The translations under genes and the position numbers were made by a program. 64,000 nucleotides of DNA from Methylophaga sp. (GTDB taxonomy: Bacteria > Pseudomonadota > Gammaproteobacteria > Nitrosococcales > Methylophagaceae): assembly GCA_002733715.2 (NCBI GenBank), contig NVWQ02000059.1:1-64000 (forward strand). Reading direction: 5' to 3'. Positions 1 to 7,907 of the stretch are shown piece after piece; the stretch's first letter is position 1; each line of letters opens with the position of its first letter. The notes under the pieces are model-generated. The model had not been told where the DNA came from, searched no databases, and saw nothing but the letters and a program-made list of their open reading frames with translations.

Positions 1-77
1 AATGCGGCTTTGATTGCCCGTTGAATGGCGTCAAAGCTAAGTTCATCGGCGCCATTGCGGCCCATGATTCGATGCAG
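1..77 (-). other. unidentified reading-frame fragment abutting truncated rnpB
   Basis: Where the RNase P RNA match stops, the minus strand is an open frame running off the left edge. It includes the stretch MGRNGADELSFDAIQRAIKA. I do not recognise the family. The segment looks richer in G+C than the neighbouring intergenic DNA. It could be the edge of another gene, a mobile element inserted in rnpB, or an assembly join. The window is too short here to decide. Confidence 0.25.
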
Positions 78-190
78 CATAAGCTCACGCTTTCCAGACG
101 TTATCTGGCACCCTGCCCATTGGAGCCCGGACTTTCCTCACAATTAGTCAAGCTAAAAGCGCGATTGTCTGGCCATCTCTTGGGCGTATT
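78..190 (-). ncRNA. rnpB: RNase P RNA, 5' portion only (truncated or diverged)
   Basis: Catalytic RNA of RNase P, which matures tRNA 5' ends. Read on the minus strand, the segment has the GGCCAGACAATCG start helix, the near-universal GAGGAAAGTCCGGGCTCC block, AGGGTGCCAGATAAC, and a GCGTGAGCTTATG piece matching the following helix of Pseudomonas-type rnpB. After position 78 the expected GTGCCACAGAAAA... continuation is absent and an unrelated open frame follows. Location downstream of rsmI on the same strand is the usual one in many gammaproteobacteria. The 5' end is inferred from the promoter. A complete copy must exist somewhere, because the RNA is essential. Confidence 0.75.
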
Positions 191-197
191 TTACTCT

Positions 198-226
198 ATA
201 ATACCCGTGACCATTCAATTTATTAA
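198..226 (-). promoter_or_regulatory. sigma70-type promoter of rnpB
   Basis: On the minus strand TTAATA and TATTAT are separated by 17 bases, and the inferred start lies about 7 bases downstream, just before the RNase P RNA 5' helix. This fits a strong housekeeping promoter. Confidence 0.55.
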
Positions 227-282
227 TTTCTTCTGTCACTTCCCCGTTCCCCGTCATACGCTTAGTTAAACTATAAAAGACC

Positions 283-313
283 GTCATCCCGGCAGGTTTG
301 TAGCCGGGATGAC
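283..313. repeat. REP-like palindrome (GTCATCCC family)
   Basis: Perfect 11-bp arms (GTCATCCCGGC / GCCGGGATGAC) around a 9-base loop, just downstream of the rsmI stop. Related palindromes occur at 31.8, 42.0 and 53.6 kb. On the rsmI strand a short T-rich run follows, so it may also act as the rsmI terminator. Confidence 0.75.
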
Positions 314-323
314 AAGATATCGT

Positions 324-1169
324 TTATTGCTTAAGTTTCAGCGCCATGTCGTAAGCTGTATTTTTGCTTACATCTAATAGTGATGCAGTAACTGCTGCTG
401 CTTTTTTCACCGGTAGCTCTTTGAGTAAAATAGTCAGCATATGATTTATTTCTATTTCATCACTTGTTACTTGTTCTTTGATACCTTCAACAAGCAATAC
501 ACATTCGCCTCGCTGCTGATTGCTGTCACTGCTTACCCATTCAAGCAGATCAGCCAAAGGTTTGGTAGTTATGGTTTCATGTAATTTTGTTACTTCTCGT
601 GCGAGGCAAGCAGTTCGGTCTTTTCCAAAAACAGCTACCATATCGGTCAAGCTTGCTTGTAACCGGCGGGGGCTTTCATAAAAAATTAGTGTTCGGCTAT
701 CATTTACTAATGCCTCTAAGGTTTGCTGACGAGCGCCCTGCTTCGATGACAAAAAACCCTCAAAACTAAATCTATCTGACGGTAATCCTGAAGCTGATAA
801 TGCGCTAATCAAGGCGCAACTTCCGGGAATGGGCACTACACGGATATCATGTTCGCGCACCAATGACACTAGGCGATACCCGGGGTCGCTAATTAATGGC
901 GTGCCTGCATCACTAATAAGTGCTACTGATTCACCTTGTTGCAATCTCGCTAACAATACTTCACTGCGTTGTTGCTCATTATGTTCATGAACAGAAATCA
1001 TCGGGGTAGAAATTGAATAGTGCTGCAATAAGGTGCCGCTATGCCGCGTGTCTTCCGCGGCGATGACATCAACTTCTTTCAGAGTATCAATTGCACGCTG
1101 TGAGATATCTGACAAGTTACCAATCGGTGTAGCTACTATATAAAGCGTTGCTGCTTGATTTTCTGACAC
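324..1169 (-). CDS. rsmI: 16S rRNA (cytidine1402-2'-O)-methyltransferase RsmI
   Basis: Transfers a methyl group from SAM to the ribose of C1402 in 16S rRNA, in the decoding centre of the small subunit. The 281-residue product has the family's opening ATPIGNLSDI block (about residues 13-22), AEDTRHSG (about 39-46), and GTPLISDPGYRLV (about 88-100), which form the SAM-binding tetrapyrrole-methylase fold; length is normal. It is divergent from lpoA, and this rsmI/lpoA pairing is conserved in gammaproteobacteria. The RNase P RNA gene lies downstream on the same strand. Nothing odd is seen in the gene. Confidence 0.96.
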   Translation of the reverse strand: MSENQAATLYIVATPIGNLSDISQRAIDTLKEVDVIAAEDTRHSGTLLQHYSISTPMISVHEHNEQQRSEVLLARLQQGESVALISDAGTPLISDPGYRLVSLVREHDIRVVPIPGSCALISALSASGLPSDRFSFEGFLSSKQGARQQTLEALVNDSRTLIFYESPRRLQASLTDMVAVFGKDRTACLAREVTKLHETITTKPLADLLEWVSSDSNQQRGECVLLVEGIKEQVTSDEIEINHMLTILLKELPVKKAAAVTASLLDVSKNTAYDMALKLKQ

Positions 1170-1261
1170 TGGGAATGGCCTCTTTTACTAAAAATCTAGT
1201 CGTAATATACGCGAACAGGTAAGATGTTTATTTTATATATTTATTATCTTGATATTAAACC

Positions 1262-3145
1262 ATGAATTCACGCATTTATTTGTTTTTGATTGCCTGCTTT
1301 GTTATTACCCTCAGTGCATGTCAACCTACAGACCCAAATATATCTACACGCCCCAATCAATCTGATGTTTTAGCAGCTCAGCAAGCAGAGCAGTCAGGAG
1401 ATTACGCGACTGCGGCAAAGCAGTATATTGATCTCGCTGAGAAAAATAATAATGAAAAACAAGCGCTATTCTATTTATACGCTGCCCAAAGTTTTTGGCA
1501 GCTTGACGATTCAGAGCAAGCATCTAGCAGCCTCGATAAAATAAATCATGAAAAACTAAGTGAAGCACAGCAATATGACGCCGGTATTTTAACAGCCGAA
1601 ATAGCGCTGAGTGATGCTCAGCCCGAAGATGCATTGCGCGCATTAGAATCATTTGATTTAAAAGCTGTGCCAGATATGCAAAAAAAGGCCATGCTTGAGT
1701 TACAAATTCAATCCTATAACCTCACTGAAAACTGGTTAGAAAAAGCCAATAGTCATATCTTATTAGCACCACTGTTAGATGATGCTGATCGCGAGCAAAA
1801 CCAACAGGCCTTGTGGCAAGCATTAATGCATTTGTCACCTCAAATTTTAGATTTATTTAATCCAGGTGTGCCGCCCTCTATTGATAGTGGTTGGTTTGCT
1901 TTAGCTTATGCCGTCAAGGCCTACCCAGCAAATTCAGATTCATTAGCGGTTGCCATTGAAGACTGGTACCGCAGTTATCCCAATCACCCTGCTGATCCTA
2001 CGCTTTTCCCATCACCTGGTGGTACGGATACAGCTATCGTAATAGCAACAGATTTACCTCTAAACATTACTGATATTGCTATTTTATTACCTGAATCTGG
2101 GCCTTATAAAATAGCGGCAAAAGCAATTAGAGAAGGCATTATTGCAGCACACCTTACCGCACAATCAAATACACAATTACATTTTTTATCTGTAGACACA
2201 GATCGTCAATATGGCACTAGTAATGTTTTACAACAATATCAACGTGCTATCGATAAAAATGTCAGCTTGATTATTGGCCCACTTGATAAAATTGCTGTGC
2301 AATTACTTGCTGAATCAGTGTCATTACCTGTGCCCGTATTAGCGCTCAATAGACTTGCAGAACAAACCAGCAAGGCTAACCTTTTCCAGTTTGGCTTAGC
2401 GCCAGAAGATGATGCCATCGCTGTGGCTAACTATGCACAAGCGCAAGGTTTTGAGCGGGCAATAATTCTTTCCCCTCAAAATAGTTGGGGAGAACGTATC
2501 AGCACAGCATTTATTGACCAATGGCAAATAAACAATGGCATAGTATTGAATCAAGCCACCTATGATGTAACACAGAATGATTTTTCAGACGTTCTAAAAC
2601 CACTGTTAGGTTTGGTGACAAGTAAACAACGTAGCCAAGCATTAACGCGAGTACTTGGCCGAAATTTAGAGTTTGAACCACGCCGACGTCAAGACATTGA
2701 TTTTCTGTTCTTAGTTGCTAAGCCACCTAAAGCAAGACAGCTCGTGCCACAGCTTAAATTTTATCGTAGCGGAAGACTGCCTATTATCGCGACATCACAT
2801 GCCTATACTGGTTATCAAAATGCAAAGCAAGATATCGACCTCAATAGACTTATCATTGGTGATGTTCCTTGGGTTTATGATGAGATAGCTGCATCTGATC
2901 CCACTTATATAGCACTATCAACTAGCCAAGCTGAAAGTTTTAATCGCTTCAAACGTCTTTATGCTTTGGGAGCCGATGCCTATCATTTAGTACCTGAATT
3001 AAATACCTTAAGTAATGACTCAACTCTAAGTTTTAGTGGCGCAACGGGAGAAATTTCCATTGACCAATTTGGTTACATTACACATGAAATACGTTGGGGG
3101 AAATTTGATCAAGGCATACTACAAGCATTGCCTATATACCCATAA
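1262..3145 (+). CDS. lpoA: LpoA, outer-membrane lipoprotein activator of PBP1a
   Basis: Outer-membrane lipoprotein that reaches through the periplasm to stimulate penicillin-binding protein 1a in peptidoglycan synthesis. The 627-residue product begins with a type II signal and lipobox LSAC (acylated Cys at 20). It then has a helical TPR-like N-terminal half, and a C-terminal half resembling periplasmic ligand-binding proteins (ITDIAILLPESGPY near residue 270). Length fits the family. It is divergent from rsmI and followed by yraN, as in E. coli. No clear Shine-Dalgarno sequence precedes the ATG at 1262, but the signal peptide fixes this start. Confidence 0.93.
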   Translation: MNSRIYLFLIACFVITLSACQPTDPNISTRPNQSDVLAAQQAEQSGDYATAAKQYIDLAEKNNNEKQALFYLYAAQSFWQLDDSEQASSSLDKINHEKLSEAQQYDAGILTAEIALSDAQPEDALRALESFDLKAVPDMQKKAMLELQIQSYNLTENWLEKANSHILLAPLLDDADREQNQQALWQALMHLSPQILDLFNPGVPPSIDSGWFALAYAVKAYPANSDSLAVAIEDWYRSYPNHPADPTLFPSPGGTDTAIVIATDLPLNITDIAILLPESGPYKIAAKAIREGIIAAHLTAQSNTQLHFLSVDTDRQYGTSNVLQQYQRAIDKNVSLIIGPLDKIAVQLLAESVSLPVPVLALNRLAEQTSKANLFQFGLAPEDDAIAVANYAQAQGFERAIILSPQNSWGERISTAFIDQWQINNGIVLNQATYDVTQNDFSDVLKPLLGLVTSKQRSQALTRVLGRNLEFEPRRRQDIDFLFLVAKPPKARQLVPQLKFYRSGRLPIIATSHAYTGYQNAKQDIDLNRLIIGDVPWVYDEIAASDPTYIALSTSQAESFNRFKRLYALGADAYHLVPELNTLSNDSTLSFSGATGEISIDQFGYITHEIRWGKFDQGILQALPIYP

Positions 3146-3167
3146 TCATTGAATTTGCAGGTAGCTC

Positions 3168-3236
3168 GTCATTGCGAGCAACGCGAAGCAATCTAGGCAG
3201 GGCAGAGCTGGATTGCCGCACTGCGTTCGCAATGAC
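3168..3236. repeat. intergenic palindromic repeat (GTCATTGCGAGC type)
   Basis: A 69-bp element opening GTCATTGCGAGCAACGCGAAG and closing GCGTTCGCAATGAC, whose arms are inverted copies of each other. It lies between lpoA and yraN. Elements starting CGTCATTGCGAGC are widespread in bacterial intergenic DNA. No protein is encoded. Confidence 0.8.
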
Positions 3237-3273
3237 AAATAAAAAACAGCAGTTTGAAAGGACACGGATATAA

Positions 3274-3633
3274 ATGAATAATTTAGGCAAACAAGCTGAA
3301 GAGCTCGCAAGCCAGTATTTACAAAAACAAAACCTCACATTAATAGACCAAAATTATCATTGCCGTCGAGGTGAAATTGACTTAATTATGCAAGATCAAC
3401 ACACCTTAGTTTTTGTCGAGGTACGCTATCGAAAAAATGCGCGATTTGGTAGTGCGCTCGAAAGTATTAATCATAAAAAACAAGCAAAAATCATCACAAC
3501 TGCCGAGCATTATTTACTGCAATCTAAGGATGATTATTTTGATTGTCGTTTTGATGTTATCGCAATAATGCCAATACACAATAGCGACAAACCAGAAATT
3601 ACTTGGATAAAGAATGCTTTTCAGCTAAATTAA
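3274..3633 (+). CDS. yraN: YraN family protein (UPF0102)
   Basis: A 119-residue protein of the conserved YraN family, with a predicted endonuclease-like fold and no firmly established function. It shows the family's features in order: GKQAEELASQYL (residues 4-15), CRRGEIDLIMQD (about 30-41, with the E and D of a putative nuclease site) and FVEVRYR (about 48-54, the E-x-R/K element). Length is typical. AAAGGA lies about 11-16 bases before the ATG. It sits between lpoA and dolP; the diaA gene often found after yraN is not present. Confidence 0.92.
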   Translation: MNNLGKQAEELASQYLQKQNLTLIDQNYHCRRGEIDLIMQDQHTLVFVEVRYRKNARFGSALESINHKKQAKIITTAEHYLLQSKDDYFDCRFDVIAIMPIHNSDKPEITWIKNAFQLN

Positions 3634-3706
3634 TATGAACTACTTTAATTCTGTGTGTTCAGATAATTTAGACTATACTCAATAAAAATTACGTAGGAAT
3701 GCAACC

Positions 3707-4282
3707 ATGCAAAAACATAAACTCATATTACTTATTTTATTATCAACAATACTATTACAAGGCTGTGCTGCAGCTGTTGTTACCGGTGCTGCAACAGGTG
3801 CAACAGTTGCAGCTGATCGACGCACAACGGGTACGGTGATTGACGATCAAGGTATTGAATTCAAAGCATCTCGCGCTATATTTACCAATAAAGACATTTA
3901 TGACCAAAGCCACATCAATGTCACAAGCTATAACGGTTTAGTTTTGATTACAGGTGAAACACCAACTGAATCATTAAAACAACAAATTGAGTCTATTGTA
4001 AAAAGTCTCCCAAAAGTACGCCGTGTTTTTAATGAAGTGATCATTGCTGCGCCAAGTTCATTGCCTTCTCGAAGCAGTGATACGTGGATTACATCAAAAA
4101 TTAAAACAAAATTAACAGCTGAAAAAGGGGTTAACCCACTTAATATTAAAGTGGTTACTGAGCATGGCGTCGTTTATTTAATGGGCATTATTAGTCGTGC
4201 TGAAGCAGACCAAGCCATTCTCGTTATCACCCAATCAGCAGGTGTGCAGCGTGTTGTAAAATTATTCGAATATACTGACTAA
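3707..4282 (+). CDS. dolP: BON-domain outer-membrane lipoprotein, DolP-like
   Basis: A 191-residue lipoprotein with lipobox LQGC (Cys 20) followed by a short Ala/Gly/Thr-rich segment. Two BON domains follow: about residues 45-110 (INVTSYNGLVLITGETPT) and about 122-190 (IKVVTEHGVVYLMG). DolP (YraP) of E. coli has the same two-BON layout, binds anionic phospholipids, and supports outer-membrane integrity and BAM function. The position after lpoA-yraN matches the E. coli locus. The stop codon directly abuts the first 140-bp MITE-like element. Confidence 0.9.
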   Translation: MQKHKLILLILLSTILLQGCAAAVVTGAATGATVAADRRTTGTVIDDQGIEFKASRAIFTNKDIYDQSHINVTSYNGLVLITGETPTESLKQQIESIVKSLPKVRRVFNEVIIAAPSSLPSRSSDTWITSKIKTKLTAEKGVNPLNIKVVTEHGVVYLMGIISRAEADQAILVITQSAGVQRVVKLFEYTD

Positions 4283-4422
4283 GTAACTACTCAGCGTATT
4301 CATATTCTACTTAATACCTGCGTTATTTCCGTACTCAAATGGTCACATATTATTATATGCTCACATTTTCCGTGCGAAAATGCCTTGTTCTGAAGCAGAA
4401 TCTAAACACGCTGAGCAGTTAC
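4283..4422 (+). mobile_element. MITE-like element, copy 1 (140 bp)
   Basis: Non-coding 140-bp element with imperfect terminal inverted repeats of about 28 bp (GTAACTACTCAGCGT at one end, ACGCTGAGCAGTTAC at the other). An internal hairpin, CATTTTCCGTGCGAAAATG, is also present. A second copy of the same length and roughly 94% identity by eye lies in inverse orientation at 5309-5448. It starts directly after the dolP stop and ends four bases before the hemJ stop. No transposase is present in the window, so it would be non-autonomous. Confidence 0.8.
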
Positions 4423-4426
4423 CTGA

Positions 4427-4852
4427 TTAGAATGGTTTAACGACCACTAAAATAACGGCAGCGATAAGAATAAAAACAGGGAACTCATTAAACCAGCGAT
4501 AAAATATATGTGAATGAGTATTTTCATCATTGCTAAACTGTTTTAATAATTTCCCACAATACCCGTGGTAACCATAAAGTATTGCGACGAGTAATAATTT
4601 GGCATGCAGCCAATGCATAGATAAAATCTGATCTAATGAATAAAAGCTGAGGGTCCATACACCAAAAATGAGTGTCAAAATAGCACTTGGCATCATAATG
4701 CCCCGATATAATTTACGCTCCATAACTTTGAAGCGTTCATTCCCTGCTTCATCATCACATTCGGCATGATAGACAAACAGTCGCGGCAAATAAAATAGCG
4801 CTGCAAACCATGTCACTACAAATATAATATGAAAGGCTTTAGCCCAAAGCAT
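4427..4852 (-). CDS. hemJ: protoporphyrinogen IX oxidase HemJ
   Basis: Membrane enzyme oxidising protoporphyrinogen IX to protoporphyrin IX, the penultimate step of heme synthesis. The 141-residue product has four hydrophobic segments. It opens with AFHIIFVVTWFAALFYLPRL (about residues 6-25), which carries the conserved His, and includes FVYHAE (about 26-31), all characteristic of HemJ/UPF0093. The size fits. It is flanked by the two inverted MITE-like elements and divergent from a PilZ gene. No hemG or hemY is visible in the window, consistent with HemJ being the oxidase used. Confidence 0.92.
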   Translation of the reverse strand: MLWAKAFHIIFVVTWFAALFYLPRLFVYHAECDDEAGNERFKVMERKLYRGIMMPSAILTLIFGVWTLSFYSLDQILSMHWLHAKLLLVAILYGYHGYCGKLLKQFSNDENTHSHIFYRWFNEFPVFILIAAVILVVVKPF

Positions 4853-4913
4853 TGTTTTCTCCTTTTTGTTCGATCAATGTTACTATTATTACAATTATAT
4901 TGAGAAGCTTAAC

Positions 4914-5294
4914 ATGACAAATACCCCTTCAGCTGAGCGTCGTCGATTCAGCCGTATTCCCTTCCCCGCTACTGCCCATATTAAAGCTTATAAGGGAGAA
5001 TTACACCTTAATTGTGATGTGATTGACATATCTTTGAAAGGTATTTTAATTAGCTTGCCTACTGGTTGGCTAGGTCAAATGCACGATAAATATAAAGTCG
5101 ACCTTCTATTAGAAAATGCACAATTAGTAATTCACATGTACGCCTCTGTCGCTCATCTTGATGATAATTCTGTTGGTTTTCTATGTGAACACATCGATCT
5201 CGATAGTATTAGCCATTTGAAGCGCTTAGTTGAGCTTAACTTAGGTGATGAAGAATTACTTCACCGCGAATTATCGGCTTTAATAAATAGTTGA
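4914..5294 (+). CDS. PilZ-domain protein
   Basis: A 126-residue single PilZ domain, likely a c-di-GMP receptor. The RRRFSRIPF stretch near residue 8 supplies the RxxxR motif and DVIDISLKGILI supplies the (D/N)xSxxG motif, so both c-di-GMP contact elements are intact. The ATG at 4914 is chosen over one 48 bases upstream because it has a purine-rich GAGAAG before it and the upstream extension is unlike the family. It is divergent from hemJ. Its output partner cannot be told from context. A GGDEF cyclase is encoded at 60.3 kb and a second PilZ protein at 45.3 kb. Confidence 0.85.
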   Translation: MTNTPSAERRRFSRIPFPATAHIKAYKGELHLNCDVIDISLKGILISLPTGWLGQMHDKYKVDLLLENAQLVIHMYASVAHLDDNSVGFLCEHIDLDSISHLKRLVELNLGDEELLHRELSALINS

Positions 5295-5308
5295 ATACAC
5301 TTTATTTT

Positions 5309-5448
5309 GTAACTGCTCAGCGTGTTTATATTCTGCTTCAGAACAAGGCATTTTCGCACGGAAAATGTGAGCATATAATAATATGTGTCCATTTGAGTAC
5401 GAAAATAACGCAGGGATGGAGTAGAAGATGAATACGATGAGTAGTTAC
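5309..5448 (-). mobile_element. MITE-like element, copy 2 (140 bp, inverted)
   Basis: Reverse-complement copy of the element at 4283-4422 with about eight differences over 140 bp by eye, and the same GTAAC termini. Its end overlaps the last codons of radA: the TAA stop of radA is the TAA inside the terminal GTAAC. The pair forms large inverted repeats around hemJ and the PilZ gene. Confidence 0.8.
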
Positions 5449-6827
5449 TTCAAAGCATCAATTGCTTCTGATAGATGCTGTACAGCAATCACCTTAATGC
5501 CTTTAATCGCTTTGCGAGGCGCATTAGCTTTTGGCACAATAGCATGAGTAAAACCATGTTTAGCTGCATCATTAATACGCTCTTCGCCTGCTTGCACAGG
5601 GCGAATTTCACCCGTTAACCCTACCTCACCAAAAATAATCCAATCGCTGGCAATCGCCTTATCTCTCAGGCTTGATAATACTGCTGCTAAGATAGCTAAA
5701 TCGGCACCCGTTTCACTGAGTTTAACGCCACCCACCACATTAATAAAAACATCTTGATCGCTGCAGGTGATGCCGCCATGACGATGTAAAACAGCCAAAA
5801 GCATCGCTAAACGATTTTGATCTAAGCCTACACAAACCCGCCTCGGATTACCCAAAGGACTTTCATCAACTAAGGCCTGAACCTCAACTAACATCGGTCG
5901 ACTGCCTTCTCGAATAACGGTAACTAAACTGCCTGCAAGCGGTGCATCACTGCGTGATAGAAATATAGCTGAAGGATTACTTACTTCTTTTAAACCCAGC
6001 TCGGTCATGGCGAATACGCCTAATTCATTAATCGCTCCAAAGCGATTTTTAACTGCGCGTAATATTCTAAATCGCGTCGAATTATCGCCTTCAAAATACA
6101 ATACAGTATCAACCATATGCTCTAATACTCGAGGACCCGCTAATGCCCCCTGTTTAGTGACATGGCCTACTAGAATTAGGGTGGTACCGCTCGATTTAGC
6201 AAAACGGACTAATTGGGCTGCACTTTCTCGTACTTGTGCAACAGTTCCCGGTGCTGATTGTAGTAATTCGGTAAACACAGTTTGAATAGAATCAATCACC
6301 ACTACTTGTGGTTTGCGTTCTTTTGCTACGGCAATAATTTGTTCGGTATGCGTTTCAGCTAATAAATCTAGTGGGGTCTGTTCTAAATTAAGCCGCTCAG
6401 CACGTAAGCGAATTTGTTGTAATGATTCTTCACCACTAATATAGAGCGGACTAATACCGCTCGTTTTAGCCATTATCGCCATCGCCTGCAGCAATAATGT
6501 CGATTTTCCAATCCCAGGATCACCACCGATTAAAACGACCGAACCCGTAACCAAGCCTCCGCCTAAAACACGATCTAATTCAGCTAGGCCGGTTGTCCAA
6601 CGAACGGCTTGCTCAGATGTAATTTCACTTAGTGATTGCACATCATTTTTCTGCTCACCCGCATAGCCGGTATGACGAACAATTGTTTCTAAACTGGTTG
6701 ATGATGCTGGTGATTGCACCTCTTCTTGCAAGCTATTCCATGCTCCGCATTCACCACAACGTCCTGCCCACTGCGGCGTTTGTCCACCGCAGTCTTTGCA
6801 GCTATAGACTCTTTTTATCTTAGCCAT
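5445..6827 (-). CDS. radA: DNA repair protein RadA
   Basis: RecA-related ATPase that promotes branch migration and processing of recombination intermediates. The 460-residue product has an N-terminal zinc finger (CKDCGGQTPQWAGRCGEC, about residues 10-27), Walker A GGDPGIGKST (about 101-110), the RadA-specific KNRFG motif (about 258-262) and a C-terminal Lon-protease-like domain. Length is normal. Its ATG overlaps the alr stop (ATGGCTAA), so radA, alr and dnaB look co-transcribed. The stop codon lies in the terminus of a MITE-like element. Confidence 0.97.
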   Translation of the reverse strand: MAKIKRVYSCKDCGGQTPQWAGRCGECGAWNSLQEEVQSPASSTSLETIVRHTGYAGEQKNDVQSLSEITSEQAVRWTTGLAELDRVLGGGLVTGSVVLIGGDPGIGKSTLLLQAMAIMAKTSGISPLYISGEESLQQIRLRAERLNLEQTPLDLLAETHTEQIIAVAKERKPQVVVIDSIQTVFTELLQSAPGTVAQVRESAAQLVRFAKSSGTTLILVGHVTKQGALAGPRVLEHMVDTVLYFEGDNSTRFRILRAVKNRFGAINELGVFAMTELGLKEVSNPSAIFLSRSDAPLAGSLVTVIREGSRPMLVEVQALVDESPLGNPRRVCVGLDQNRLAMLLAVLHRHGGITCSDQDVFINVVGGVKLSETGADLAILAAVLSSLRDKAIASDWIIFGEVGLTGEIRPVQAGEERINDAAKHGFTHAIVPKANAPRKAIKGIKVIAVQHLSEAIDALK

Positions 6828-7905
6828 GATATTCTCGCGTCACCCGTTCACTTATTTGGCATAATAATTCGTAGGAAATGGTGTTTGCTTTATTAGCAAT
6901 ATCGTCTATTGGCAATTGTTCACAGCCCCAGAGAATAACGTCATTACCCACTTTGGCATGAAGTACATGAGACAAATCAATTGCGATCATATCCATTGAT
7001 ACACGCCCAAGTACATCTACAATTTTATCCTGAATCATCACTAATCCAGTATTTGATAATTGTCGAAGATAACCATCACCATAGCCAATATTAACAATAC
7101 CAACACGGGTGGCATACTCAGCCACCCAATCACCGCCATACCCCACTTCATCGCCTGCTTGCAGGTTCTGAATTGCAATTAATGTTGATGTTAATTTCAT
7201 CACTGGTTTCAAATTTAAGCTACTAGCAGATTGCGCTTTAAAAGGTGATGACCCATAGAGCATTATGCCTGGTCTCACCCAATCAGCATGGCTATCAGGA
7301 AACGATAGTATTGCTGCAGAATTAGCCATACTTACGGCTAAGTCATATTGGTGAGCACATTGCTTAATCTTATCTAGCTGTTGTTGATTACGGTCATCCC
7401 CTAATAAATCTGCATTAGCAAAATGACTCATTAAACCGATAGAACCTAAAATATTGTCTGTTCTATTTAAGTTTTGTATTGCTTGTTCTAGCTTTTCAGC
7501 CTGAATACCTAACCGATGCATCCCTGTTTCAACCATTACCCAGCAAAAGTGTAGCGCTTTACTCAAGGTTGTTGATACCGCTATCTCAACTTGTAATAAG
7601 GTATTAAATACTACTGATATCTCATTATCAGCTGCTAGCTGTAACTCACTTGCTGTATTTACGCCTTCTAAAACTACAATGGCATGTTTAATACCTGCTT
7701 CTCGCAAACGTAAGCCTTCAGATAATCGTGCCACACTAAAAGCATCACTCGCTGATAGTGCTCGGGCAACTTCGATTATGCCATGTCCATAAGCATTAGC
7801 TTTAATAACAGACATAACTCGGCTATCAGGTGCAAACTGTTTTACACACGCTAAATTGTGTTGAAGCGCTGTTAAATCAATATGAGCAACAGGATATAAC
7901 TGCAC
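6820..7905 (-). CDS. alr: alanine racemase
   Basis: PLP enzyme interconverting L- and D-alanine for peptidoglycan. The 361-residue product shows the PLP-lysine motif AVIKANAYGHG (written SVIKANAYGHG here, about residues 32-42), the catalytic Tyr region GYGDGYLR (about 272-279), and MSMDMIAIDLS-type C-terminal sequence. It lies between dnaB (2 bases upstream) and radA (8-base overlap), a common gammaproteobacterial order. Length and motifs are intact. Confidence 0.96.
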   Translation of the reverse strand: MQLYPVAHIDLTALQHNLACVKQFAPDSRVMSVIKANAYGHGIIEVARALSASDAFSVARLSEGLRLREAGIKHAIVVLEGVNTASELQLAADNEISVVFNTLLQVEIAVSTTLSKALHFCWVMVETGMHRLGIQAEKLEQAIQNLNRTDNILGSIGLMSHFANADLLGDDRNQQQLDKIKQCAHQYDLAVSMANSAAILSFPDSHADWVRPGIMLYGSSPFKAQSASSLNLKPVMKLTSTLIAIQNLQAGDEVGYGGDWVAEYATRVGIVNIGYGDGYLRQLSNTGLVMIQDKIVDVLGRVSMDMIAIDLSHVLHAKVGNDVILWGCEQLPIDDIANKANTISYELLCQISERVTREYHG

Positions 7906-7907
7906 GG

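Noticed and set aside
21-269. 82-residue plus-strand frame at the left edge
   Set aside because: It runs antisense through the rnpB fragment and its promoter and has no protein-like features.
587-769. short plus-strand frame inside rsmI
   Set aside because: It is antisense to a well-supported gene and resembles no protein family.
6007-6285. 92-residue frame antisense to radA
   Set aside because: RadA is complete with all motifs on the other strand.
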